DNA from: Symbiodinium sp. CCMP2592
Taxonomy: Eukaryota; Sar; Dinophyceae; Suessiales; Symbiodiniaceae
Direction of reading: 5' to 3'
Length of the DNA: 64,000 nucleotides
Assembly: GCA_905221615.1 (NCBI GenBank)
Contig: CAJNDT010005334.1
Span: 1,618,001-1,682,000 of the forward strand
Shown here piece by piece: positions 1 through 10,100 of the stretch. The notes beneath the pieces are model-generated. The model saw only the letters and a program-made list of their open reading frames with translations. It was not told the origin of the DNA and did no database searches. Position 1 is the stretch's first letter; each line of letters starts with the position of its first letter. Made by a program: the position numbers and the translations under genes.

Positions 1-1
1 G

Positions 2-304
2 CGCATCTTTCAGCAGCCTACAAAAGCCAGTGTTTGGTTTCAAGATCATTTCACTGGCGTTCACTCCGAATCCGGCATCACCAGATGGTTTGGTGCCATC
101 AAAGGCATCAGCGACAAACAAAAAACACAGGTAAAAAAGTACCTTGACATTGTTGCTTCGGAATTCCCTTCACTCAGCAACTCACAAGAGCAGACACTGC
201 AGACCGCTGCAGTCGCTTGGGGTGTCCCGCCCAAAGCCATCGACAAATTTGGCTCCCCAGCACTGATCAAACTTGTCGCCATCATCAGTCAGATGACAGA
301 GTGA
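2..304 (+). CDS. C-terminal part of an unrecognised ORF upstream of the reverse transcriptase
   Basis: This frame is open from the left edge of the window and stops at TGA 302-304, giving at least 100 codons. I do not recognise the protein. The visible part is a soluble mixed helix-rich sequence with a GITRWFGAIKG stretch near the start and a hydrophobic C-terminus (ALIKLVAIISQ). Its codons are A/C-rich, exactly like the reverse transcriptase frame that follows. The next ORF lies in the same frame directly after the TGA, so the two may be one protein interrupted by a leaky stop. The start lies outside the window. It could be an element-encoded accessory (gag-like) protein; that is inference. 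Confidence 0.5.
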   Translation, partial: RIFQQPTKASVWFQDHFTGVHSESGITRWFGAIKGISDKQKTQVKKYLDIVASEFPSLSNSQEQTLQTAAVAWGVPPKAIDKFGSPALIKLVAIISQMTE

Positions 305-3082
305 CTCAGGCAGTACTTGATTCAACACCGACAGACACTAGATCACACAACAATTTTCCGACAAAAACAATTCAAGAACATCATACGCATTCTGGATCAA
401 GGCAGATCCATCTTACAATTCGTCGCACCATTGGCAGAACCAGTCTCCACACAATTCCATCAAATCATACTCTGGCTTCAAGGCCTGACTTTGTTACTTC
501 GTACACAGCATTTCTACCTCAAACATGAGGAAGGACATTTCTCCAACCTGCAGAGACTGTTTGCACATTCAAACATTTCTTTTCCATCGTACACACTCTC
601 TTTCTTTCGTCAGCCACAGGTGGTATACTGCAGAGTCACCACACAACAACCTTTTCGTGGCTACGTCTACATCGGCAGCACAAGTCACTCTCTCACACAA
701 CGAGAGGGCACACGCAATCGAAAATTCAAGCAACTTCAACAACACAAGATTGTACAAGCCGAACTTGCCTTACGATGGTGGCATAAACACAAATGCTACC
801 ACCAATACACACCAATTGTACTACAAGCCAACATACCCACCGAGCAATTAGAAGCCACGGAGAACACTCTCATACAACACCACCAATCCAAGCTCAACTT
901 TCCTTACATCACATCACACATGAAAGGAGCTTTTTCCGGCTTCACAAAAGCAGCCAACAACAAGCACAACGGCACAGCCACCTTATGGGCGAAGCAGCGC
1001 CGAGGCAAACTACACCACTCCATTCGGAGCTTCACCAATTCCACCTTATTCAACACCAGAAAACAGGCATGGACCACAGTATCACATCTTACTTCCAACA
1101 CTCGCACCAGATTCGACACAACAAAACAACTGCTTCGCTCAGACACACCAGCAGCCACAGTTTACGCTTTACACAAACTCTCAAACAACTTACCACGACG
1201 TGACCGCAGACACGCTCACAAAGCTCTCAACACCGTCTTCAAAAAGCGACGACTAAAACCACCTCCTGTCACAAAACCCATTTACCTACAGCCACTCTTG
1301 CACCCCACCTTCACCCAACAACTACGACAATTTTTGCGCTCTCGTTTAACAAGCAACAAACAACACATTCCACCATTCCACCTTCCCAGCACAAAACCTG
1401 TCTACAAAAAGCACCCACCCATGCAACAACTTCTACACAATTGGCGCGATGCCCACACCACATGGCAACCTGATTCACCACCACCCTGTACATGCTCACC
1501 ATTACACTCACAAGTACCCCAGGAGCACATTTTCCACAATCACATTGCTATCCAACTTGCAGAACTACAACCACAACATCAGTTTTTGGCATACTCCGGC
1601 AAAAGCAATTGCCTTCAAAAGCCCACACAGTTGGCCTCACAAGTATGCCGAGCCATACGCACATGGCATCGACACTATGGACTACCTTACAACCATCAAA
1701 CTGCAAAGCAGTTTGTATCTGAACAAATACCACAACACAACACACACTGCAGTAAAAACAACATACTACAGGTCAAGATGCTCAAGCAAGTCCAACACAA
1801 AATACCCACGGGTATCATCCATTGCGAAGATCACTTCCCGAACCGACTCACGTGGTACTGCCCAGCACTATACCACACTGCCATACACAACACTTCTTTA
1901 GACAAAGAGATCTTTCGGATCTCGCAGCGCCAACCTCTACAACACCACTTCGATGTCTACACAGACATCCGCAGTCTTCTACCAACTTACACATGGGCGT
2001 TTCCACAATGGGGCCGCATCCCACGTGCCTACATTCTACCGAAAAGAAAAAAGCAATTCGCGAAAGGACGTCCTATAGTGGCGTTCATCGACACCATGGG
2101 CCGAAAATTATGGGAAGCCTTAGCAGACGTACTGCAGCTGATGACACTTCAAGCATGCCCAAACTCCTTTCACCAAGGAGACGGGATAACACAGCTCAAA
2201 CAAACAGCACTCTTCTTGCAGCAACGCAGGAAATTACAAGATTCAACAGATTACATCCTGTACAATCAGGATTTGGCGGGCTTCTTTACATCGGTCGATC
2301 AGAGCCGGTTTCTTTCAGCATACAGCATCATGGTTCGATGGTACAGAGAGAAGAACCCACTACACTCTTCCAAATTCTTCATTGACCACTCACAGAAAGA
2401 CCCCACACATCGAGTCCACAGGGGCAAAAGCAGACAAAAGCAGCAAGAAGCCTCCTCCGGCAACAAACTTTGCATACAATTACAACACATACCACAACTC
2501 ATCATTGCAGTGCTCCGACTCAACTATTTCACTGTTGGTACATCACTCATTGAGCAATTTCGCGGTGCACCTATGGGCTCGCCCTGCAGCCCAGCCCTAT
2601 GCAACATCGTGGTTGCCGTCGAAGAACAGTGTTGGCACCACACATACAAACAACTTTTCAAGAACCACAAGCATTTTCCAGACCACAACAAGCAGGATCA
2701 AGCTTTCTTTTTTGCTACCAGATACGTCGACAACCGCGTCCTTCTTTTACCTGCACAGCTGACCCGACTGCCTCCTTTTGCACAGCTTACTGACGCATCT
2801 TTCTACAAACCACCGGTTCAGCTTGAAACTGAACCGGCCAACATTTTCCTGGGTTTCGCCATAAACCCTCAGCACAGCAGCCTTACGCATCAATGCACTT
2901 TGCACAAGGCGGACATTTTACACCCACAGTCAGCCACATCTGTTGCAACACTTCGCAGCAGTTTTCAGGCCCGCACCCGCATGGTACGCAGAGTGACAAC
3001 ACCATGCAGCGAGGCCACATCAGCCATTCGAGCCATGCGCGATCTCTACATCGCTGCCGGCTATACTGATCAACAGCTGTAA
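305..3082 (+). CDS. Penelope-like retroelement protein: N-terminal GIY-YIG nuclease plus reverse transcriptase
   Basis: About 925 codons are open between the TGA at 302-304 and TAA at 3080-3082. Around 638-930 is a GIY-YIG nuclease: VVYC, then VYIGST, a following Arg region, and ATENTLIQHH with the expected catalytic Glu, ending in KLNFPY. The reverse transcriptase follows at about 2030-2860: GRPIVAFIDTMGRKLWEAL, motif A NQDLAGFFTSVD, motif B GAPMGSPCSPALCN, motif C RYVDNR and a downstream IFLGF. N-terminal GIY-YIG ahead of the reverse transcriptase is the domain order of Naiad/Chlamys-type Penelope-like elements. Motif C has Asn in place of the second Asp. No ATG occurs before the nuclease; the first is near residue 200 of the frame, so translation probably enters from the upstream frame through the TGA or from a non-AUG codon. 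The strand is strikingly rich in A and C. The family call is firm; activity is unknown. Confidence 0.85.
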   Translation, partial: LRQYLIQHRQTLDHTTIFRQKQFKNIIRILDQGRSILQFVAPLAEPVSTQFHQIILWLQGLTLLLRTQHFYLKHEEGHFSNLQRLFAHSNISFPSYTLSFFRQPQVVYCRVTTQQPFRGYVYIGSTSHSLTQREGTRNRKFKQLQQHKIVQAELALRWWHKHKCYHQYTPIVLQANIPTEQLEATENTLIQHHQSKLNFPYITSHMKGAFSGFTKAANNKHNGTATLWAKQRRGKLHHSIRSFTNSTLFNTRKQAWTTVSHLTSNTRTRFDTTKQLLRSDTPAATVYALHKLSNNLPRRDRRHAHKALNTVFKKRRLKPPPVTKPIYLQPLLHPTFTQQLRQFLRSRLTSNKQHIPPFHLPSTKPVYKKHPPMQQLLHNWRDAHTTWQPDSPPPCTCSPLHSQVPQEHIFHNHIAIQLAELQPQHQFLAYSGKSNCLQKPTQLASQVCRAIRTWHRHYGLPYNHQTAKQFVSEQIPQHNTHCSKNNILQVKMLKQVQHKIPTGIIHCEDHFPNRLTWYCPALYHTAIHNTSLDKEIFRISQRQPLQHHFDVYTDIRSLLPTYTWAFPQWGRIPRAYILPKRKKQFAKGRPIVAFIDTMGRKLWEALADVLQLMTLQACPNSFHQGDGITQLKQTALFLQQRRKLQDSTDYILYNQDLAGFFTSVDQSRFLSAYSIMVRWYREKNPLHSSKFFIDHSQKDPTHRVHRGKSRQKQQEASSGNKLCIQLQHIPQLIIAVLRLNYFTVGTSLIEQFRGAPMGSPCSPALCNIVVAVEEQCWHHTYKQLFKNHKHFPDHNKQDQAFFFATRYVDNRVLLLPAQLTRLPPFAQLTDASFYKPPVQLETEPANIFLGFAINPQHSSLTHQCTLHKADILHPQSATSVATLRSSFQARTRMVRRVTTPCSEATSAIRAMRDLYIAAGYTDQQL

Positions 3083-3206
3083 GCAAAACACTGTGCTAAG
3101 TTGCCGTGCGTGTGTCCAGAGCCATGCAACTTTGCAACATGAGAGCCGCCTTGTATCAACACAGTGCTTCCCGCAGCCATTTACAGGGTTTAACTGAGGC
3201 ATCATC

Positions 3207-3698
3207 ATGTATAAAAGTGCCATGACTGGCAGATTGCAGCCGAGCCACAAAGCGCTGAGCGGCCGTCCTCGGCCATCCATCTCCAAGCATAGCAGACGCC
3301 GCAACGAGCAACCTGCGGTTGGCAGCCACAATCAACAGCCGGCGCTTTTGCGCTCTCAGTTCCTACGTGTTGCAGAAGACGAAGATTTCCAAGATTACCA
3401 AGAGCAACACCAAGATCCGGAAGAACAGCAGGACGCAGCAGTGGCTGCACCGGCGACCCCGCCATTTCCACCTCCGCATCATTCTGATCCGGATTCATCG
3501 ACTGAGATTATGGCAGCAATAACGCAGTTTCACAATTCGTTGCTTGAATCGAATGCCAAACTCGAGCGCCTGATACAACAGGCTACAACGGTGTTGACCA
3601 CTCAACACGAGGCTACCACGGCGATTCTCGCCTCGTGCAAACAGCAGCTCGACGTACTCGAAAGCCTCATCAGGCAAAACGCGCCTGATTGGTCGTGA
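3207..3698 (+). CDS. Small coiled-coil protein, 163 aa, of the left element
   Basis: The ATG at 3207 opens 163 codons to TGA 3696-3698. The N-terminal third is basic (RPRPSISKHSRRR), the middle is acidic and Gln/Pro-rich (DEDFQDYQEQHQDPEEQQD, then a proline stretch), and the C-terminal 60 residues form a heptad-like helix (FHNSLLESNAKLERLIQQA) suited to coiled-coil oligomerisation. I recognise no family. It begins 124 bases after the reverse transcriptase stop on the same strand, and three more ORFs of similar size follow, so it most likely belongs to the element. A structural or nucleic-acid-binding role is inference. TATAAAAG at 3210-3217 overlaps the start codon region and is probably chance. 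Confidence 0.6.
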   Translation: MYKSAMTGRLQPSHKALSGRPRPSISKHSRRRNEQPAVGSHNQQPALLRSQFLRVAEDEDFQDYQEQHQDPEEQQDAAVAAPATPPFPPPHHSDPDSSTEIMAAITQFHNSLLESNAKLERLIQQATTVLTTQHEATTAILASCKQQLDVLESLIRQNAPDWS

Positions 3699-3720
3699 AT
3701 ATGCTGCTAAGGTACGCTGG

Positions 3721-3728
3721 TATAAAAA
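3721..3728 (+). promoter_or_regulatory. TATA-like box ahead of the 86-aa gene
   Basis: TATAAAAA lies 121 bases before the ATG at 3849, in the short gap between two ORFs. Dinoflagellate host promoters generally lack TATA boxes, so a real TATA box here would fit a separately transcribed element gene. This rests on one motif match and could be chance. Confidence 0.2.
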
Positions 3729-3848
3729 GAGCCAGGTAGTGCACACTTCTCGCATTTCAACACATGTTGCTTTCAGACACACACCATAACTGTGCCTTCT
3801 GAAGTTTTTGCCTCAGAGTGACACCTATCGGAATCCCGACATCGAGCC

Positions 3849-4109
3849 ATGAGCGAAGCATCTCTTCCGACAAACACAGTGACTACAGATTCGCCACCCG
3901 TCGATGAGTCACGACGTGAAGCTCTCTCCGAGGCCCTCATGGAGATTTTGACACAGCATCGGGACTATGATTCCGAAACTGGAAGTGAACCTTCCACATT
4001 CAGTGACGAGGCTCTACGCGACCAATTAGCCGAGTTTATTCTGCAAACAACCCGGCAGATCACAGAGCTAAAGCAACGAGTGGAAAGACTCGAAGCTTCG
4101 CAACATTAG
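3849..4109 (+). CDS. Small acidic coiled-coil protein, 86 aa, of the left element
   Basis: The ATG at 3849 (context GCCATGA) gives 86 codons to TAG at 4107-4109. The N-terminal 25 residues are Ser/Thr/Pro-rich and probably disordered; the rest is acidic and helical, ending in a classical heptad pattern (ITELKQRVERLEASQ). No family is recognised. The helical tail resembles that of the preceding 163-aa protein in style but not in sequence. Spacing to neighbours is 150 bases upstream and about 175 downstream. It is likely an oligomerising accessory protein of the element; function not known. Confidence 0.55.
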   Translation: MSEASLPTNTVTTDSPPVDESRREALSEALMEILTQHRDYDSETGSEPSTFSDEALRDQLAEFILQTTRQITELKQRVERLEASQH

Positions 4110-4284
4110 GTGATCAACCATGTTCATACCACCATTGGGTGCTTTGCAGCGGACGGTTAAAACAACGATTGTCGTTGTTGCCAATTGTGACAGTCAGTGC
4201 GCTCACTTCATATATGTTTGGTATGCAGCGATTGATGCACTCTTTCCCGCAGCATTTTGCAAAACAACCAGTTGTGTTAGCACC

Positions 4285-4518
4285 ATGGAGCAACGCACCA
4301 GATCGCGATCTCCCACGGCATCACAATGGAGATGGCATTGGGCCACTAACGGCTCTTCATGGTGGCGTGAGTACTTTATCGCATCTCAAGAGTGGATTCG
4401 AAAGCATTCGGAGCAACCTGATCAGCGTCCGACATCAACGACTCCTACCCAAAAGGAGACAGTATCTACTACATCAACTCCTACATCCAACAAGAGAAAG
4501 CGGTCAAGAACTCCGTGA
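4285..4518 (+). CDS. Small basic protein, 77 aa, of the left element
   Basis: I chose the ATG at 4285 because of its strong context (CACCATGG); the frame is also open upstream but with no better start. The product has an Arg/Ser-rich start (MEQRTRSRSPT), a Trp-rich middle (WRWHWATNGSSWWREYF), a Thr/Ser/Pro stretch and a basic nuclear-localisation-like end (NKRKRSRTP) just before the stop. RS-type and KRKR sequences suggest nuclear entry and nucleic-acid binding, but no family is recognised. It is the third of four small co-oriented genes behind the reverse transcriptase. Confidence 0.5.
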   Translation: MEQRTRSRSPTASQWRWHWATNGSSWWREYFIASQEWIRKHSEQPDQRPTSTTPTQKETVSTTSTPTSNKRKRSRTP

Positions 4519-4803
4519 GCAACATTGCTGAGTTGACAATTAGATGCACATTTGCTGCCCCCGGCAGCCAACAACCACACAGCAAAGCTGTGCTGCGAAC
4601 TCCATCATTCCTGATGAGGTTCAACATTAAGAGCATCATGTTGAAAGGTCATGCCGGTCGGCGAGGTTGCTCAATTGATGTCTCTGTGTACCTCTCTCTC
4701 TCTCTTCTGAAGATCAGCGTATGCACATGCCTCAATGCAGTTGTGACTCCGCAGCCATTTCTCAGAACTACAGTTGCTGAAACATATTTAGGATCGCACA
4801 CAG

Positions 4804-5843
4804 ATGGACGAGGATGACGACAGCAGCCTATGGGGATCCGAAGAGATTGATGCCTTCCTGAGGAAGGATGACACCACCACATCCTCCCATGCAGTCAGTC
4901 ACACACACAAGCAAAAAACAAAGCACACAACGAGGACAAAAAAGAAGAAAGACAACAAAGACAAAAAGGACAAAACAGTCATGAAAACAAAGAAAACACG
5001 CAACATCTCACCACCATCCCAATCCACAACACAGCAACGACGCCAACATCCACATACTACAAGACGAAAGAGGACACGCTCTTCGCATTCAACATCATCA
5101 GCGTCACCTACGGCAACGTCACACATGGCTGAGGACGCACACCGGTCTCCATCTCGAGATCCTTGGTCTTCTGACTCGATTGCACCTTACGATATTGTGC
5201 ATCCTACTATTCAGCACAAGCGGTCCAAAACCGCTTGTGCAAAAATGCTGGTACGTGCAGGTTTTAGGTGTCGATGCCATTTCAAGATCATGAGTGACTG
5301 CCCCAACAAACTCGCTGTTGGGCCATAATTCTCAGGACGGATTAGGGCTGCAAGATCCGCTAAGCGTGACAAAAAGCCTGCACATGCGAGTGTCAGGACG
5401 ACACCACTTTGTTGTTTTGCCAGAGCACACATCATGTCCATGTTGATTTGCATTCCTTGTTCAAGCTTTTGTCGGTTGGTAGCAGCAAAAATATGACAAA
5501 GCGAAAGGCTGCCGAGGCCGGCCTTCCATGGTACTCCATGGCAGGACAATGTTTTCGGATGACTGTTGAAATTCCACCCGACCGCATCACCAGAGACAAG
5601 CACATGTTCTTACACGTGGTGCTTTGTCTGGGTGACAACGTTATCCAAGCTCGCAAGATCTTCTCCTACCGCATCAAGGAGATCACCGGCAGAACTCCTA
5701 AAATCCCAGCTTTCTTCTTCGAACAAAACCGTCGACGACTACATGATTGGGATTCAGTCACCACATTAGCCACGTTGATGCCGGTGCTTTTTGTTAGAAC
5801 CTGTTCGGATCAGGAAATACGACAATCACCCGATCGCTCTTGA
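4804..5843 (+). CDS. Basic nuclear-type protein of the left element, probably two exons (4804-5250 and 5424-5843)
   Basis: The ATG at 4804 (CAGATGG) starts an acidic N-terminus (MDEDDDSSLWGSEEID), followed by a long Lys/Thr and Arg/His-rich region with several nuclear-localisation-like clusters. Read without splicing it stops at 5328. A GTACGT donor at 5251 and a pyrimidine-rich acceptor ending TTTTGCCAG at 5423 join codon to codon without a frame break and add 139 residues, giving about 288. The second exon encodes a compact domain (KRKAAEAGLPWYSMAGQCF, then VTTLATLMPVLFVRTC) that I do not recognise. If the intron is not used, the downstream part can start at the ATG at 5493 (116 aa). Function unknown. 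Confidence 0.5.
5251..5423 (+). other. Predicted 173-base GT-AG intron
   Basis: Donor GTACGT, acceptor tract TTTGTTGTTTTGCCAG, phase 0 on both sides. It removes the TAA-containing tail of the first frame and fuses it to a second open frame. It differs from the host introns in this window, which have GC or GA donors and a G after the AG; here the base after the AG is A. Confidence 0.5.
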
Positions 5844-6869
5844 CAGCGAGAAAAGTGCGCCATTCACTCCTATTGCCGCGCATCAGACCTTTCACTCTAC
5901 TTGAAGCATGTACGCCCCATTGGGGCTGTGTGTGTGTGAACCTCCCTAGCACATGGGAGCAGAGGGTCACTCCTACACTGTTTGCAATTTCGCTTTTCAA
6001 CATAATCCGGCATTAGACATTTACAAAATCAACTGTTGCAGGGGGCATGCGGCCATTACGCAAACGCATGCCAACGAAGCTATGCGTAATGGTGGATACC
6101 AGACCTGATCAGTCTGGCGTACCTGCATAAAATTGAGCTGGGGCCCCTGTGCCAGCCAGATTAGAAGGCCCCTGTGCCAAGATTAGATTTTCAATTGCCA
6201 CAATTGAAGTTTGATGCGACAACAAGCAAGAACAACATGCCTCTCTTTTTCCTCTTGCACTCGTACTCTTGGCCGAATCCATCAGTGTGTTTGTTTGAGG
6301 TCTTCTGCTGTCAGTCCTTCAGAAGCTGTTGATACTTGGACACTGCAGTGGTCGTCATGCCCACGACCTGTCAAAGAGCGAGACACAAAGGAGTGCCCCC
6401 GAGCTAATCTCCTCCTCAGCAATTCGGCCAAAGTCGAGCAAAAGCTTTGACAGCAAAAGTGCTCGCAACTGCATAAGCCCTGCTTAGCAGCGGCACCTGC
6501 ATTTCACGTAGAACGGCCAGCTTTCGATCTCGGTCAAGAGCCTCACTAGCTGAGAGGAGTCAGTTGCAATGCATGCCGATATGCTTCTGCCAGCTCCTAC
6601 ATATTCTGTCGATTGAAAATTGGCTCTTTGTTTCCGTTGAGCGGAAACATTCATGCGATTGCAGTTTTAGACAGTGTTAACCTTGTCGTGCAGAAAAGAA
6701 GACGAAAGCTGTCGCACACAGGCAACCTTCTCCCGTGCAGGCATCGCGATTTGCCATCTCTACAGAACTTCGCAAGGTTCAGGCGTTTTGGGACACCGTG
6801 GCTTCAGTGTTTCATGACTGTCGCTGTAATTAACATACTGATGTTCGAACGACGCTCAATGCAACCCAT
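5844..6869. other. Stretch without a supported gene
   Basis: No convincing coding frame. It holds the stem-loop at 6053-6092 and, at about 6140-6187, two close copies of a GGCCCCTGTGCCA block followed by an AGATTAGA block. This is the likely 3' boundary zone of the left element, but no terminal repeat was found. Confidence 0.4.
6053..6092 (+). other. Perfect 10-bp stem-loop
   Basis: CCATTACGCA at 6053-6062 is the exact reverse complement of TGCGTAATGG at 6083-6092, with a 20-base loop. It lies about 210 bases after the last small gene of the left element, so it may be a 3' RNA structure of that element or chance. Confidence 0.4.
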
Positions 6870-7110
6870 ATACCTGACTTAAGCCAAGAGGCAGCTCGAC
6901 TCTCTGCGTTCCGTTCAAGCAAATGCGCAAGCTCAGGGAGTACACCTCGTGCTTCTTCATGCGCCTGTGCAGCTCCAGCAACTTTTTGAGCAACATCCAT
7001 GCAGCTACGGCTGCAAGCATCAAGTCGCACCGAGGAACCTCCACAAGCCACTGGCGGTAGCACTCGCGACGTTGCGGCGGCAGCAGCCGCCACAAGTTCT
7101 GGCAAGGCAC
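6870..7110 (-). CDS. Helicase gene, exon with LWRLLPPQRRECYRQWL
   Basis: This open segment encodes NLWRLLPPQRRECYRQWLVE and a long amphipathic helix region (LLKKLLELHRRMKKHEVYSL). NFX1-type helicases carry a similar Trp-x-Leu...Arg-Trp-x-x-Tyr-x-x-Trp segment between the RecA motifs, so I assign it to the helicase; this is a judgement by resemblance. Splice ends were not fixed. Confidence 0.4.
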
Positions 7111-10100
7111 TCGCTTCCCACCAAAGTCACCAGAGCAACCGGTTCAGCGCTGTGGCTTCCAACTTAGATCACGCTGCACCAGCGGGCGGGCAAGTGGCAT
7201 GGAATGCCATCAGCCTCCTCTCGCCAGTCCAAACTGCGCATCTCCGGCGTCAAGGTCTCATAGTACTCATCCACATATGGCAGCCTGCACGACATGGCAA
7301 ATCAGATTCTGCTAGCTGGCGCAGCAGATTGGATTGAATGGCTGGGTCGAAACAAAACATTGCGATCAAGTTGCCAGGCATTGTTCAACTCCTGGAAGAA
7401 ATCCATCCGGCTCCTTTGTCCACTCGAATGCAAGGAATCAACGAATCCGGAAAATGCCTCTGGTAGCTTAGGAACGCGCTTTCGCTTTTCATCCACCTGC
7501 TCCGTCTGCTCGTTGTCTACATCCAGCTTGCGCTCATAAATCTCGTTCGCCGCCTGCATGACACTGCGCTGCAGCGCTTTGATGAGACCCTGTTTGTGAT
7601 TGCAATTAGACTCACTAGAGCAGTGCAATGCCTCCTCTTCATCTCCATCGTCTTTTGAACCATACGGTGCGTAGTCGTCGTCGTCGCTGTCTTCCGTGAG
7701 TCCGAAAGTCTTGAACTGGCGCGTTGAAGACGGCTGCGTTTTTTTGACTGACCGTGCTACAAACCTTCTATCACGCCGGTGGCTGCACAACTTGGGTTCC
7801 GTGCCGACGGCAGGCCACCACCCTGATGTTTCGGCACCGGAGCGAATCTTGAAGGATCGCTTGTTCCGAGCCACTCCTTCACCATGCATGCTGCTCGAAG
7901 CGACTTGGAATGCCAATCGTAAGAAGATCGGTTGCTCACACGGGAAAACCCTCCTTCATGACTCTCGACCAGATCTCATCATCGACCACCCAAGCATCCT
8001 GCAAAGCCGGGAAAACACAAAGCTTGACTGCAGCGGCTTGCGCTGCAGGACAGTGGGGCCTCTGGAAAGTCATCCTTGGCATCGCCCAAATAGTCCAAGA
8101 AACCCTTCAGTAGTGACAGATTTGTGCAGGGGGGCATTTTGGGACATGTTCTTGGTGGCAGATGTGGCAGGCAAGTTCATGTGCCCTGTGCTTCTCTCAC
8201 TGTTGCTGCTTCGGAATGCTTCAGAAGGAACGGGCTGCTTCGCGGGGAGGGTGTAGTAACGTCTGCAAACCTAATCCGTGAACCCCTGCCTCCAGGGATA
8301 CAACAGGTACGGCTTCAGGTTTTTTTGCCTCTATGATAACGATGCTCCTGATGCGGGCACATTCACAAAACTTAAAGACTGCAAGCACTATCTCGATGGA
8401 TTCGGCTCCTTCTCCGTGCTACCCAAAGCATTGAATGTGATCAGCTTGCTTTGGCTGCCCTCTGCCGCTTTTGACGAACAACAGTCAGTGGATGATTGAC
8501 TCGGTTAACTCCATAGATACAGCTTGAACTGGTTTATCCTACGTACCGATTCCAGAGGGACGTTCTCGGTCTTGTTCGTGGCCACGTCTTACCAATATAT
8601 CAAGGCAGAGACACGACTTTCTCGACTTTACAGAAAGCACCTCATGAAGCTTCGCGAACTACTTCGGCTAGAAGCTTGCTGGGATTTGCGTCGGTGTTTT
8701 GCTCTGATTGCTGTAGACCTCTTGTCATGGTGAATCTAATGATTCTGTTCAGCCTCGGACTCGGGTCCTGCTCATGACCTGAAGTCGGGCCCGGGATGTC
8801 AAGAGAACTCGTGGCGAGCTGAAGCCGTCCTTCTGGGCCGGGGCAAGAAGCCCCGGAAGTGACGGTTGAAGCCTCGAACACCTAAACCTGAGTTCTGCTA
8901 ATGCAGCTTCAAGCTTGATGGGGTCAAAAAAAAGGAAAACGCATTGCGCCCGGGCATGCCCAAACATCTCTGCGGGTTCAGTTCTGGAAGTGGTTTGTGT
9001 GATGATTTTATGTACTAATACTGGGACAAAAGTTTTATTAGCAAGGTTTTTGGCCACTACATGTTCTGGAGTTTCGCGTGTAGTGATGACGCTCACAACG
9101 ACTGTGTCGTTGCTGTTGGGATGATCTGTGCTATGTGTGTGGGGTGAGTTGCGAGTTCCAATACTACTGCTGTTGTGTGCTGCCCTGAGTCGTGCTGATG
9201 CTGTTGCTGCGATTGCCACTACGATGGTGCGCGTTATGTGGGTGGTTGATGTTGTGCGAGAAATCGAGTTTCTGCGACAAGACTGGACGGGATATGGCCG
9301 GCGCATACAAGGAGCCCTCGCCTAGGTCGCAGCTGTTCGCCAGTTCAGGTACAGCACCGCAATCGGTTGTGGTTGTGACCGGATGCCTTCAAGAAAGTTG
9401 AGAGCAACCTGTATGCACCCCTGCATGTGACAGTAAACACTGGCGGGGCACTGTTGCAGTCCATGAGAAATAAACATTTTTGCAGAACTGCTGTGCAGTG
9501 TCGGGTAAGGGGTTTCAGACTTGAAGGTTGTTCTCGTGTGCTCCAGATGTGTTTACTGTGAAACAGTACGTCATGAAACCCCCCACCCCACCCACCCCAA
9601 CCCCCCACCCCAAAGAGGAAGCAGAGCACGTCACCGAACACAGAAAAGACGCAGAATCGCAAAATGCGCAGAATAGCAAACAAACATGGCTTCAGGATGT
9701 GAGGAATAAAATGGAACATACCAGGACGAGGTCGCAACCAATCATGTACCACCAAAAGCGACCGTCGGTTCTGGTGCAACGAACACAGAGAGCGTTAATC
9801 AGACACAACCCTCGACTATGCAAAGCGGAACATATGCAACAGGATGAAACCCTCTCGCAGGGTTGCGAATTCGAAGTCATCGAGCGGCTGTGGCGGGGCA
9901 TGCAAAGGCAGGCACGCAACAGCAAAAGCCGCCCCCCCCAGAACTGAATCCGCTCGGCTAAACATGCAGTGATCTTTCCGGAAGACATTCGTTCGATGGT
10001 TTGAAGCTTTGGCCCTCTGGTGCCCTCCGTCTCGCCAGCCGGCTGCGATCTGACTCCCCCAGCAGCAGAGTGGAGAGCTTCAGCGTCTCGGCTCTTGCTG

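Noticed and set aside
8749-9306. 185-codon open frame on the minus strand
   Set aside because: No conserved motif, random-looking Thr/Arg-rich composition, no splice context; likely a chance frame in intron.
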